From: Conchocele bisecta
Taxonomy: Eukaryota; Mollusca; Bivalvia; Lucinida; Thyasiridae
DNA: 64,000 nucleotides
Assembly: GCA_029237695.1 (NCBI GenBank)
Contig: CM055265.1
Span: 121,597,078-121,661,077 of the forward strand
Direction: 5' to 3'
The notes beneath the pieces were generated by a model. It was not told the DNA's origin. It did no database searches and saw only the letters and a program-made list of their open reading frames with translations. A program made the position numbers and the translations under genes. Shown here piece after piece: positions 11,263 through 23,195 of this stretch; position 1 is the stretch's first letter; each line of letters begins with the position of its first letter.

Positions 11263-12316
11263 CTTCGATGTTGAGTTGTGCGTCTGTGATTATATATAAG
11301 TACACGTTCAATGGCCCAGCTCCATCCGCCTCTTTGGTTATCTGGATCCTCACGCCCTCGCTAGCGTTCTCAACTTGGCGTCCACTACCGTGCATTTGGT
11401 CGTCGTCACTGGCTCGCATGTCTAGCCATAACGCGTATTTGGTAGTCTAGGGACTGCGCGAGGGAGACGTCTGAGAGCCGCAGGTCTTTGGCAACCGCGG
11501 CAACCTCCGGGGAGTGCTTAGAGCCGGCAGCAAACTGTTTTCTGGCTTCGTCCCACTGCTGGTGCGCGCGAAAGCCCTGGCTGTATAGCTGATTGGGAGC
11601 TCCCTCGATAGTCACCTCGACTGGGTTCTGATCAATCGCTCGAGTTCGGGTATCGTGACCATGTCGTACTCCAGCGAAACATTGTCGATGGTATGCGTCG
11701 ATGCCATGTCAGTGGCTATGAGAACTCGGCCGTAGTCGTTGAACGTTAGTTCGTATTCGAGGCGGTCAGCCAAAGCGCTCTGATAGTAGAGCATGTGACT
11801 CTCCTGCAACTCAAAGTCGAGCGGGATGTAGAAGCGGTTGCCGTAAGCGGCCGCGATCGCGTTGTCGCTCGCGACGTTATCTGCCTTGTCACCAGCACTG
11901 ATTCTAAGTCTGGTTACGTTCTTATTTCTGCTGGTGTTAATACCCTGATAGACCGCGTTTTCGCCCTCTTGCGCCGTCTTCCACAGGTCCTGGTAACAAT
12001 GGTAGACGTCGCTGTCGTCGATCGACATCACCTCATTACCAGAAATCTTTATCATAGTCTTCTTAACGATGGCGCGACCCAGGTTCTGAACGACGGTACG
12101 GTCCGCGTCTGTCGACGTCAGCGAAATAGTGAAAGCGAGGCGAACAGTCCCCGGCACAATGACGAGTTTGGGGAAGCGGGCCAAGAGCTACTGGTTCTGG
12201 TCGATCGTGGAGGGGTTGTTCGTAATAACGACGCTGTGTCTCACGCCTTTCGCCGCGAGGGGCTGCCGCAGTCTGCGGTATGGATTGAGTTTGCGGCCGT
12301 ATTGACTCGAAGACAT
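11234..12316 (-). pseudogene. E1 probable major capsid protein, broken
   Basis: The product starts MSSSQYGRKLNPYRRL at 12316 and reads through IVPGTVRL, KISGNEVMSIDDSDVYHCY and AYGNRFYIPLDFEL to ITDAQLNIEDG at the end. It is the homologue of the 424-codon E2 gene at 46778-45504. Lesions are a TAG near 12188, an internal deletion of about 190 bp near 11625 joining RLIRTQ to the VTIEG region, and a frameshift near 11440. Its length, the position next to the packaging ATPase and the beta-rich look support a jelly-roll capsid role. The fold itself is inferred. Confidence 0.65.
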
Positions 12317-12338
12317 ATTTTCAGTGAAACTAAATAAC

Positions 12339-12371
12339 TCTATTAAACCCGTATGATTTTTTCTTTAATAC
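12339..12371. promoter_or_regulatory. Divergent TATTAAA promoter pair between capsid and acidic-protein genes (E1)
   Basis: TATTAAA at 12341-12347 and its inverse TTTAATA at 12364-12370 flank CCCGTATG. The same arrangement is kept in E2 (46797-46826), while nearby non-coding bases have drifted. The capsid gene starts on the minus strand at 12316 and the acidic gene on the plus strand near 12403, so each TATA-like box points toward one of them. Confidence 0.55.
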
Positions 12372-12402
12372 ATCGCTAAAGACGGCTGGTTACGATATTG
12401 AT

Positions 12403-12675
12403 ATGGACGAATTCGATCATGGTGACATCGATGATGACCTCGATGATGATGACCTCGATGATGATAACGATAACGAAACGCTCTTCATAGAGACTCCAGC
12501 CGGTGAGGAAATAGGTGGCGCTAGCAACACCATTAGTCTAAGTCAGGAATTAATCGAGTCAGTTGTAAACGACTACTACAATAATTTGGCAGAAAATGGT
12601 GTGGTCCCATCTGTCGGCCGCGACTACTCCAAGTTCGAATTGGATCTGCGCGGTAGGTTGCGACTAAAAGCATAA
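12403..12675 (+). CDS. E1 small acidic Polinton protein
   Basis: A 90-residue intact frame. The first 30 residues are almost all Asp with Ile/Leu (DDDLDD repeats), then come FIETPAGEEIGGASN and a conserved tail, NDYYNNLAENGVVPSVGRDY followed by FELDLRGRLRLK. The E2 homologue begins further upstream with an ATG that is ACG here, so this start may be secondary. The tail resembles a small protein widespread in invertebrate Polintons. Its role is unknown; a scaffold or nucleic-acid mimic is only a guess from the charge. Confidence 0.6.
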   Translation: MDEFDHGDIDDDLDDDDLDDDNDNETLFIETPAGEEIGGASNTISLSQELIESVVNDYYNNLAENGVVPSVGRDYSKFELDLRGRLRLKA

Positions 12676-12716
12676 CATGTCCAAATCATCAACACGAGGA
12701 CATAAAACCCCCAGCG

Positions 12717-13572
12717 CTGAGCACCATTGCCGGAAAAAACCTGGGCTGTGGCCAAATCGTAAGGGCCGAACTCGGATTCAAGGTTTGGAAGCCTGGTAAA
12801 ACAATAATGCGGGCCCGTGCTGTAGAGACCCTACAGTCTACCGACGAAACGCTGGAAAAGACGACCGCCGCTATAGAAACGGTATATCTCAGCGATGTCA
12901 CTCGTGTAGCCACCGACGCTATTCACACAATGAAGATCAGCGAAAGCGAGATAGACGGAATACTCAGCACGATGGATGACCCACTGTTACCTCTTCGCGA
13001 CCTCCGGGGACTCGATAAGGCTCTGCAAACGGTCCGGGGCGAACTGGTCCTTAACCTCTCCAAGCTCGCTTGGAGGCTGCATCGGCTTGCCGTGAGGCTC
13101 TCCACACCCAAATAAGTCGGATCCGCGAAACAATCTCGAGGGTTCTGCACGAGGAGACGACACTCGGTGAGCGTCTTCGCACTCTGTTCAGAGAGCAGGG
13201 CTCACAATAGTAAGCATCCTCACAGCTCTCGGCATGACTATATCAACCATAGTTCTAGCTATCACTGGTGGTGCGGCGGCTGCCCCCGCACCAAAACCCG
13301 CGCCAGCACCCGCGCCAGCAAACGCGCCATCCGGCGGAGCCAAGGAGTGGGTAAAAAAGCATATAAAAGCCCTCGCCAGTCTCCTGGATAAATTAGCCGG
13401 AAAGGCGGCTGCCGCGCTGCCTGGGTTGATTGTGGGACTCGTCTCCTACTTGTTATCTATATCATCAAAAACGGCCGGATGGCTCGCCGAGAATGCTAGG
13501 GCTTTAATCGTGGCGATCGCCGGTCTCCTACTATTCGCCGCCCGAGAGTTTCTAAAATCAAAACGCGAATAG
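12717..13572 (+). pseudogene. E1 coiled-coil membrane protein with amphipathic C-terminus
   Basis: The frame begins with a CTG where E2 has ATG (12717). It passes IAGKNLGCGQIVRAELGF and a helical region, loses about 120 bp near 13065 at a repeated AAGCTCGCTTGG, then continues in other frames with LGERLRTLF-type sequence. It ends in an Ala/Pro hinge, GGAKEWVKKHIKALASLL, ALPGLIVGLVSYLLS and ALIVAIAGLLLF. Amphipathic helices plus a terminal hydrophobic segment suggest a virion membrane-active or internal protein. From memory, the family is common in cnidarian and mollusc Polintons and is usually annotated as uncharacterised. It converges with the next minus gene, overlapping by 15 bp. Confidence 0.65.
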
Positions 13573-14017
13573 TCCGACCGCCACGAGGGCGACGACGAGC
13601 CCTAATTTCTCCTCCTCGTGGGCTGTGGCACTAGGTCCGAAGGAACTTGTTGATGCATCAAGTCCTTTTGGAACAACGGTGGAACTTGATGAGACACTAG
13701 TTCCGAATGAACTTGATGTGGTGCTTCGTGGTGCGGTGGGTGCTTGCGGTTTTATGAAATCGTTTCCACGCGCGGTGCGCTTGATGATATCCGCGTTCAA
13801 TGTTCCCGCTATGGCCGATTTTTGGTTGACTGTGGCGATTACGATCTGATTATTGCAAACGTCAACCCGGTAGTCTCGTAGTATCATATTGCTCGGCGCC
13901 ATATACACACCTATTCCAAATACATAGTCTACTGGGGTGCCGCCATACTGCAAAATGTATTAATACCGCTGGATCGCAACCGGGAGGTCCACCGGAGATG
14001 AGATGGCGTCCTCGACC
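13558..14017 (-). pseudogene. E1 C-terminal part of conserved Polinton protein (TPVDYVFGIG family)
   Basis: Minus-strand codons from 13953 read TPVDYVFGIGVYMAPSNMIL, then QIVIATVNQK and a Ser/Thr-rich linker, and end in a hydrophobic stretch (LGLVVALVAVGLFAF) that is probably a membrane anchor. Upstream sequence to about 14017 still matches E2 but out of frame. The N-terminal two thirds present in E2 (48.5-49.46 kb) are missing, cut off at the tandem repeat. Confidence 0.65.
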
Positions 14018-14531
14018 ATCGAAAGTGCAGGCAAAACCTGCAGGGAGCCATTGCACCACGGCGTCCAATACGCTATGAAGAATGCAATGGTCATTCACTA
14101 CGAAACTGTTATGAAATATGTTAATTTTAGCTTGAATCCAGCACATGTGATCAAAAAGGATTAGTAGCCGTATACGTTCGCCCTTTCCCGATTCGTTCCC
14201 GTATTTTTTGGTACATTATAAAATGCAATTCACTTTTGATCGAAAACAACGCACTGGGTGACACAGAGTTTGAAAATATTTATGTTCGACATCTTTGGTT
14301 TATCTACGTGTATCATATGTTTCACCTAACTACAGTCATTGCTCACAGAAACTACGATGTTGTATAAATTCCGTTTTGGGCGCATTTTATAAATGGCCAG
14401 TTGTAAATCGTCTTTCGTACGTTATGGCTTAGACACGAATTGTTTGGGTACGTTCAACATTGGTACCCGGCTTCAAGGACGGGCAGGTATGCTTTAGTTG
14501 AATACTTTCACCAATACTTTCATTCAGGACT

Positions 14532-14613
14532 CACTAGCGCAGTGGTCTAAGGCGTCGTGTTCCTCGTTCAACGTATGCAATGGTATGTCGTCGTAGTTCA
14601 AATTAGAACGAGA
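14532..14613 (+). ncRNA. tRNA-like segment, unit 1 (plus strand)
   Basis: TAGCGCAGTGGTCTAAGGCG is an excellent Pol III A box and D-arm sequence. About 50 bp later GTAGTTCAAATTAGAAC resembles a weakened B box. The anticodon region does not fold cleanly by eye, so this looks like a decayed tRNA or a tRNA-derived SINE head rather than a working tRNA. Copies are at 16506-16587 and 18481-18563. Confidence 0.5.
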
Positions 14614-15957
14614 GCGTATAATTTATACTTTTCATTTTATTATTTTTTTGATTTCCTATTACGATTTTTCTTTTTGCATAAACGTGTTTATGCGATCTGG
14701 AAATTTGCAAAATATCAATAATTTCGACATAAACTACCCATAAATTCCAAATCTGCTTTGCAAGTTATACGAGTATCAAGGATGAAGATCTTTTTTAATT
14801 GATATTTGTATCACACTGGGCATTTTCAACTGTCAGCTATGTGATTGCAACGGCATTGCATGGTGCCGTTTTCATCACTTCGTATTTACATGTTCTTATT
14901 CCGGTCATGCGAGGTCATGACTTATATTGCGCATGTAGTAATGATTATGATTACTGCGGCACCTATTAAGAAAAGAGTTGTGTCTGAATGATCCACTTTT
15001 GAAGTTTTGTTATGTAGGTTTTTTTAATTGAGAGATGCAGAAAACATTGAATGTGTGGCGGTAAGGGGGCTGTTACCAGTTAATTTCAAATTATGAATTT
15101 AACGCCCTCGAACAGCATGCATTTAATGCCATATTCCAAGTATGTGGGCAGACAGCAAAATGTGTTCGACATTTGTGGGCAAGACACGCTAGAAGTTTTT
15201 AAATAAACACAAATATGCTGCTCTATTAGTGTTCCTTACCTATGCAGGAATGTGAACTATCTCTGTGCCGCCTCTTTAAGATGATCAAATTCTGAGGCGA
15301 AATTTCCACTTTCGGACCATGCCGTGTCACGTCACTTGCGGAAGTAGAGACTGAAAGTTGCATATTTTCTCAATCATCATCCAGAGGAAAATGTACTGTC
15401 GTGGTGCAAACCCATTCCCATCAATTCGTTTTCTCTGGAATAAGTTATAGTTTGAAACTCCCAGAAATGTCTGTTGTTTTGATTAGTGTGTGTCACAACA
15501 TACCCTAAATGCGTCGTTGCTAATTTCTGACCAATGGGAACAGGTCAGATGACACTGGAATGAGCATTCATTAATTAATATGATGTAAGCTCTGATTAAA
15601 ATCAAATATCAAGTAGAACATAATAATTCAACAATCAAAGTCAATTTTAATCAGCAGAAAGTGTAATATTTATAAATTTCACCAGTGCCATTGTACGAAG
15701 CTGGATATTCAAATATCCTATTTGCATGTGACCTTACAGGCTGAAATTCCGAACATATAAAGCGCTGTAATACAGTGTTTACTAAAGTTAGTTTTATTCT
15801 GAATAGTGTCTTCCAAACTGAATGGCAAACATTATGTGTATATAAAAAAACATACTGTGTCGATGCGCACGCTGATCTTATGCTACATTTGTCGCAACAG
15901 AAATGATGAATATTCGAATCTGCAGAAAAAAGTTTAAAAAAAAATAAAAAAATATTC

Positions 15958-16041
15958 TGATTGGGGATTCGAACTCATATACGTGTCATACCATCGAAAG
16001 TGCATGCAAGATCTGCACGGAGCCATTGCACCACGGCGTCC
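15958..16041 (-). ncRNA. tRNA-like segment, unit 2 (minus strand)
   Basis: Read on the minus strand, GACGCCGTGGTGCAATGG supplies an A-box-like start. GTGCAG..CTGCAC can pair around a short loop, and GAGTTCGAATCCCC is a near-perfect B box and T-loop. The same segment lies at 17931-18014, 19107-19190 and 24075-24156, with only the 5' half at the start of unit 1. It resembles a tRNA-derived promoter facing the opposite way from the plus-strand one. Confidence 0.5.
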
Positions 16042-16505
16042 AATACGCTATGCAGAATGCAATGGTCATTCACTACGAAACAGTTATGAAATATGTTAAT
16101 TTTGGATTGAATCCAGGACATGTGATCAAAAAGTATTAGTAGCCGTATACGTTCGCCCTTTCCCGATTCGTTCCCGTATTTTGTGTTACATTATAAAATG
16201 CAATTCACTTTTGATCGAAAACAACGCACTGGGTGACACAGAGTTTGAAAATATTTATTTTCGACATCTTTGGTTTATCTACGTGTATCATATGTTTCAC
16301 CTAACTACAGTCATTGCTCACAGAAACTACGATGTTGTATAAATTCCGTTTTGGGCGCATTTTATAAATGGCCAGTTGCAAATCGTCTTTCGTACGTTAT
16401 GGCTTAGACACGAATTGTTTGGGTACGTTCAACATTGGTACCCAGCTTCAAGGACGGGCAGGTATGCTTTAGTTGAATACTTTCACCAATGCTTTCATTC
16501 AGGAC

Positions 16506-16587
16506 TCACTAGCGCAGTGGTCTAAGGCGTTGTGTTCCTCGTTCAACGTATGCAATGGTATGTCGTCGTAGTTCAAATTAGAACGAG
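16506..16587 (+). ncRNA. tRNA-like segment, unit 2 (plus strand)
   Basis: Near-identical copy of the plus-strand tRNA-like sequence of unit 1, with the same A box and weakened B box. Confidence 0.45.
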
Positions 16588-18480
16588 AGCGTATAATTTT
16601 TAATTTTCATTTTATTATTTTTTTTATTTCCTATTACGATTTTTCTTTTTGCATAAACGTGTTTATGCGATCTGGAAATTTGCAAAATATCAATCATTTC
16701 GAGATAAACTACCCATAAATTCCAAATCTGCTTTGCAAGTTATACGAGTATCAAGGATGAAGATCTTTTTTAATTGATATTTGTATCACACTGGGCATTT
16801 TCAACTGTCAGCTATGTGATTGCAACGGCATTGCACGGTGCCGTTTTCATCACTTCGTATTTACATGTTCTTATTCCGGTCATGCGAGGTCATGACTTAT
16901 ATTGCGCATGTAGTAATGATTATGATTACTGCGGCACCTATTAAGAAAAGAGTTGTGTCTGAATGATCCACTTTTGAAGTTTTGTTATGTAGCTTTTTTT
17001 AATTGAGAGATGCAGAAAACACTGAATGTGTGGCGGTAATGGGGCTGTTACCAGTTAATTTCAAATTATGAATTTAACGCCATCGAACAGCATGCATTTA
17101 ATGCAATATTCCAAGTATGTGGGCAGACAGCAAAATGTGTTCGACATTTGTGGGCAAGACACGCTAGAAGCTTTTAAATAAACACAAATATGCTGCTCTA
17201 TTAGTGTTCCTTACCTATGCAGGAATGTGAACTATCTCTGTGCAGCCTCTTTAAGATGATCAAATTCTGAGGCGAAATTTCCACTTTCGGACCATGCCGT
17301 GTCACGTCACTTGCGGAAGTAGAGACTGAAAGTTGCATATTTTCTCAATCATCATCCAGAGGAAAATGTACTGTCGTGGTGCAAACCCATTCCCATCAAT
17401 ACGTTTTCTCTGGAATAAGTTATAGTTTGAAACTCCCAGAAATGTCTGTTGTTTTGATTAGTGTGTGTCACAACATACCCTAAATGCGTCGTTGCTAATT
17501 TCTGACCAATGGGAACAGGTCAGATGACACTGGAATGCGCATTCATTAATTAATACGATGTAAGCTCTGATTAAAATCAAATATCAAGTAGAAAATAATA
17601 ATTCAACAATCAAAGTCAATTTTAATCAGCAGAAAGTGTAATATTTATAAATTTCACCGGTGCCATTGTACGAAGCTGGATATTCAAATATCCTATTTGC
17701 ATGTGACCTTACAGGCTGAAATTCCGAACATATGCAAGCGCTGTAATACAGTGTTTACTAAAGTTAGTTTTATTCTGAATAGTGTCTTCCAAATTGAATG
17801 GCAAACATTATGCGTATATAAAAACATACTGTGTCGATGCGCTCGCTGATCTTATGCTACATTTGTCGCAACTGAAATGATGAATATTCGAATCTGCAGA
17901 AACATATTTTTAAAAAAAATTAAAAATATTCTGATTGGGGATTCGAACTCACATACGTGTCATACAATCGAAAGTGCAGGCAAGACCTGCACGGAGCCAT
18001 TGCACCACGGCGTCCAATACGCTATGAAGAATGCAATGGTCATTCATTACGAAACAGTTATGACATATGTTAATTTTGGATTGAATCCAGCACATGTGAT
18101 TAAAAAGGATTAGTAGCCGTATACGTTCGCCCTTTCCCGATTCGTTCCAGTACTTTTTGTTACATTATAAAATGCAATTCACTTTCGATCGAAAACAACG
18201 CACTGGGTGACACAGAGTTTGAAAATATTTATTTTCGACATCTTTGGTTTACCTACGTGTATCATATGTTTCACCTAACTACAGTCATTGCTCACAGAAA
18301 CTACGATGTTGTATGAATTCCGTTTTGGGCGCATTTTATAAATGGCCAGTTGTAAATCGTCTTTCGTACGTTATGGCTTAGACACGAATTGTTTGGGTAC
18401 GTTCAACATTGGTACCCGGCTTCAAGGACGGGCAGGTATGCATTGGTTGAATACTTTCACCAATACTTTCATTCAGGACT

Positions 18481-18563
18481 CACTAGCGCAGTGGTCTAAG
18501 GCGTTGTGTTCCTCGTTCTCAACGTATGCAATGGTATGTCGTCGTAGTTCAAATTAGAAGAAG
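18481..18563 (+). ncRNA. tRNA-like segment, unit 3 (plus strand)
   Basis: Third copy. The A box is kept; a two-base insertion (TTCTCAACG) lies between the boxes and the last stem base pairs differ. Confidence 0.45.
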
Positions 18564-19241
18564 AGCGTATAATTTTTACTTTTCACTTTATTTTATTTTT
18601 GATTTCCTATTACGATTTTCTTTTTGCATAAACGTGTTTATGCGATCTGGAAATTTGCAAAATATCAATCATTTCGACATAAGCTACCCATAAATTCCAA
18701 ATCTGCTTTGCAAGTTATACGAGTATCAAGGATGAAGATCTTTTTTAATTGATATTTGTATCACGCTGGGCATTTTCAACTGTCAGCTATGTGATTGCAA
18801 CGGCATTGCACGGTGCCGTTTTCATCACTTCGTATTTACATGTTCTTATTCCGGTCATTCAAATATCCTATTTGCATGTGACCTTACAGGCTGAAATTCC
18901 GAACATATGCAAGCGCTGTAATACAGTGTTTACTAAAGTTAGTTTTATTCTGAATAGTGTCTTTCAAACTGAATGGCAAACATTGTGCGTATATAAAAAA
19001 CATACTGTGTCGATGCGCACGCTGATCTTATGTTACATTTGTCGCAACTGAAATGATGAATATTCGAATCTGCAGAAACACATAAGTAAAAAAAATAAAA
19101 AATATTCTGATTGGGGATTCGAACTCACATACGTGTCATACCATCGAAATTGCAGGCAATACCTGCACGGAGCCATTGCACCACGGCGTCCAATACGCTA
19201 TGAAGAATGCAATGGTCATTCATTACGAAACAGTTATGAAA

Positions 19242-19936
19242 TAATTGGTGATTCCCTGTTAAGTGGTGTGAACAAGAAAGGGCTTAAAGGGGGCATTCAC
19301 AAACATGCAATTGGGGGTGCGACAATCCGGACAGTATCAGCGGAAATTGACATGTATGATTTGAATTCGTTCTCCAATGTAGTGATATATTGTGGCGGTA
19401 ATGATGCTGCAAACGACACCGACATAGAACTGTTCGAGGAGAGGTACGATCAACTACTGGCGAAAATTAAGGCGGCAAATAGTGACTGTCATATATACAT
19501 ATGCAGCGTCGCCCGAGAGGAGATATTAACGTTGACCACATAAACACCAGCATAGACAGATTGGCCGTCTACTGGTCGAACAAGTGTGCAGTGTATTGCA
19601 GACACCAACGGATTCTTTTATGATAAGAATGAAATGCTGCTACAACGATATTTCAACCGCGACCGAATCCATCTGACACTTCCCGGGATAAAGCGTTTGC
19701 TGCACGCAATACACAACCACATCGCCGTGGTTACAGACTACGAAACATGTGTTTTCGTGCGCCACCAACGAGGGTCTGACGACAAACGAGCCAGAGGAAC
19801 TCGTGATCACCAAGACGTTAGTCGAAACAACACGAACCGTGGTTCACAACAAAATGGACATGGGAACAATGTGAGGGCCGGCTTGTGTTACTATTGTCGT
19901 TTAGCTGGTCACAAAATTGCAGACTGTCCAAATAGG
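19242..19936 (+). pseudogene. Retrotransposon ORF1: SGNH-hydrolase-like domain plus CCHC zinc knuckle
   Basis: The preserved part starts with IGDSLLSGVNKKG, the block I Gly-Asp-Ser of SGNH/GDSL hydrolases. It passes VIYCGGNDAAND (block III GxND) and, after a frame break near 19540, DRIHLTLPGIKRL (block V DxxH). It ends with CYYCRLAGHKIADC, a CX2CX4HX4C knuckle. Esterase domains of this kind occur in ORF1p of CR1 elements, with the knuckle for RNA binding. The N-terminus is lost at the insertion edge. Confidence 0.75.
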
Positions 19937-20299
19937 TAGCATTTAGGCATTAATGCCATGTCGTGGAATGCAGGCGGACACATAACATTACATAATAATA
20001 GATTTGCTCAATTACATGAAATGTGCTCCGTGTGTAATGAAATTAGGTGCACCTGCAATAAAGTATATATAGGCTACACTGCCCTGGACAATATCGAACT
20101 AAATGAATTAGACACGGCTACAATTACCAATGATTGTCAATCAGGTGGTAATTCAGCACAGCATATGAACGTTTGTGAAATTACGCGACATGTCAAAACA
20201 TGCAGTAACAATATATGTGATAATGTTTCTACAAATACATTACGCTCGCCATCGTATATGCAAAACAACAAGGAAAATGAATCCACCACAAATGTAGTT

Positions 20300-21246
20300 A
20301 ATCTAAATTTAAGCAAGAAAGGGTTTAACATTGGTTATTTAAATATACAGGGTATATGTGCGCGGAATCTTAGCAAATTTGAAGAATTGAAATATATGTT
20401 AAAATCAAACGAAAATGAAAATCTGCATATTTTCGGCTTAAGTGAGACTAAACTGAAATATCACAAAACTACAGGTTTATTTAAGATAGACGGATTTCAA
20501 ACTCCGTTTCGTAAAGACAATATTGACAATGCAGGTGGGGGGTTAATGGTCTATGTTCGTGATGGTGTAATTGTAAAGCGTAGGGGTTGGATGACTTGAA
20601 AATGTTTAATATATCATGTATCTGGCTGGAAATTACTCCCGAAAAAAGCAAGTCATTTTTAGTAGGATGTTTATACAGACCCCCGCACTCCAAAGTAGAA
20701 TGGACTGACAGGTTTGAACAATTAATGGACAATACAATGAACGTAGGAAAGGAAATAATTTTATTAGGAGATGTAAATAAAAACTTGTTATGCGATACCA
20801 CTAATAGAGAATGGTCAAATTACATTCACGCGTTGGGCCTTAGCCAGTTAATTAGTGAGGCTACTCGTGTAACAGATATCTCACGCACGTTAATTGATCA
20901 CATCTACGTAACCCATGAAGAACATATTTCGCAAATTAGTGTTAAAGAATTAAATATCAGTGACCACCGTGCAATTTTCTGTAATCGGAAGCTAAATTAC
21001 ATACCTAGAAAACACGCGCATCATGAAATCAAGTATAGATCATTTAAGCATTTTGATGAAATAGCATTTGTAAATGATTTAAACGCCGTTGAATGGGAAA
21101 ACTGTACATTCATTTTAATCATATTGATGACATTCTTGACGCATGGACGACACTGTTTGTTAACGTGGTTAACACTCACGCTCCTTTGCGGATACACAGG
21201 ATTAAAACTAAAATACAACCTGATTGGCTATCATCCGAAATTTTAG
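20300..21246 (+). pseudogene. Retrotransposon ORF2: AP-like endonuclease domain
   Basis: Successive frames carry YLNIQGICARN, IFGLSETKL, GGGLMVYVRDGV, VGCLYRPPHS, LLGDVNKNL and SDHRAIF. These are the ordered landmarks of the exonuclease-endonuclease-phosphatase fold used to nick target DNA. A one-base slip in the GGGG run near 20583 and another break near 21090 interrupt it. An upstream frame from 19958 includes CSVCNEIRCTC, a possible zinc-binding leader. Confidence 0.85.
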
Positions 21247-21259
21247 ATTGCATAAAAGA

Positions 21260-23195
21260 TAGAAATAAGTGTAAAATTAACGGTAATTATGAACAATACA
21301 AATTATTACGAAATAAAGTATCAGCTTTAATAGAAAAATCTAAAACGGATTCGTATAAATCTAAAATTGAAGAAGGCAAGGATGACCCTCGTACTATCTG
21401 GAAATTATTCAAGAATTTGGTGCATCAAAACATGATGGTAAATCGGAACAGTTATTAGGTATAAACAGTCTAACTGGTCAGCTATGCACAGAAAATACAC
21501 ATATGGCGAATATTTTTAACGAATATTTTTCCACTATAGCATCTAATCTTAAAGGTCCCATTCCAGAATCAAATTTTGATCATATTAAAAATTTCGTAAA
21601 CGAACATACACCGCAAAATTATAATTTTAACATTCCTTTGATTAATGAAATATTCGTAAAAAGGTATTTAACATCATTAGATATGTCAAAATCTACTGGA
21701 CTAGATTTAATAGGGCCACGATTGTTAAAATTATCTGCCACCGCTATCTCGAAAAGTATTACATATGTAGTAAATGTGAGTTTCACTAGTTCGATCTTCC
21801 CCAGTGCATGGAATCAAGCAAAAGTACATCCTCTGTATAAAAGCGGTGCAAAAGACGAAGTGAATAATTATCGTCCGATATCAATTTTGCCGACGCTTTC
21901 AAAATTAATTGAAAAATGGGTTCAGAAACATTTTATGGAATATTTAACAACGTTTAAACTATTGCATCAAACCCAGAGTGGATTTCGTACAGGTCACTCG
22001 ACAGAATCAGCGTTAATTGTTCTTCTTGAAAACTTTTCTACAAGCAATAAATCGGGGTAAATTAGTAGGGTGTATTTTAGTCGACTTTCGTAAAGCCTTC
22101 GATCTTGTTGATCACAAAATTCTCCTGGATAAACTTAGACTATACAAGTGCAGTAACGTAAGCCTGGGTTGGTTCAAATCATACCTGGAACAAAGGCAAC
22201 AACTTGTTTCTGTAAATGGAGAAACATCTGAATCTCTACCTATCAACTGTGGAGTACCCCAGGGGTCAATTCTTGGACCGACACTTTTTCTTTTGTTTAT
22301 AAATGATTTGCCACTTATTCTCCGTCAACACGTAACAGGAACCGATCTGTATGCAGATGATACAACAATTTATGACATGCAATCAACTGTAGGGGACTTA
22401 AAATACCGTTTACAACAAGCACTTGACAGTTTAGAATTATGGTGTGAGGCTAACGGCATGATGCTTAATAAAGGAAAAACCAAAATCATGTTAATAACAA
22501 GTTCACAAAAACGAACATGTTTGCGAGACAAAATGATTGAACTCAAATATGACAATGTAAGCCTCGATATCACTACCGGTAATAAAATTTTGGGTATACA
22601 TGTAGATGAAAATCTCCAGTGGAATGACCAATTTAACGGTATCTCAAAAAAGATTTCATCATATCTCTGGCTATTATATCAAATCAGACCTTATTTATCT
22701 ACTGAGCATCGAATATTATTCTATAAGGCCTATATTCAGCCACATTTCACATATTGCAATATAGTATGGGGAAAATCGTCAAATCGAAATATGTACATAA
22801 TAACCAAACTTCAACGGCGAGCATGTAAAATCATTCTGGGAAACGAATATATTGATTTGCAAAACTCATTAGAATTACTCAACATTTTGACCTTTGACGA
22901 AAGCGTATTTCTCCAAAAAGCGAAAACTATGTACAAAATAACTAATAAAATGGCCCCCCAATATTTATGTGAATTATTTGAAATGCGCACTAATCACTTA
23001 CAAAATACGAGTATGGTATTAAGGTCTGAAACAGATATGAATTACGAAGTTCCCAAACCTAAAAGTAATCTCTTTAAAAACAGCTTTTCATACTCAGGCG
23101 CGCTAATCTGGAATAGTATTCCAATTGACATAAGACGTTCCACGTCGTTAAATACATTTTCCCGTAATTGTCTTAACTGGATGAAGGGTCGATAG
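21260..23195 (+). pseudogene. Retrotransposon ORF2: reverse transcriptase
   Basis: Frames in order give STGLDLIGPRLLK, YRPISILPTLSKLIEKWV, TQSGFRTGHSTESAL, FRKAFDLVDHKILLDKL, GVPQGSILGPTLFLLFINDL and the catalytic YADD with its flanking DLYADDTTIYD. The thumb and C-terminal region (PHFTYCNIVWG, KLQRRACKIILG) follow to the stop at 23193-23195. Breaks near 21455-21500 and 22040 make it non-functional, while the catalytic aspartates remain. Confidence 0.9.

Larger units (their letters stand above)
9960..14017. mobile_element. E1: truncated Polinton/Maverick-like fragment
   Basis: This 4.06 kb stretch aligns by eye, gene for gene and in the same order, with about 43.6-48.5 kb of the complete element E2. 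The shared set is the QAAGRAAAATRK protein, the DLETDPF protein, ATPase, capsid protein, acidic protein, coiled-coil membrane protein and part of the next minus-strand gene. It has no polymerase, integrase, fibre gene or TIR. The left edge abuts a gypsy fragment and the right edge runs abruptly into a ~1.97 kb tandem repeat at about 14017, so both ends are truncations. Confidence 0.88.

Noticed and set aside
14532..14613. Functional tRNA gene
   Set aside because: The A box is excellent but the B box is weak and the acceptor and anticodon stems do not pair well by eye; better called tRNA-like.
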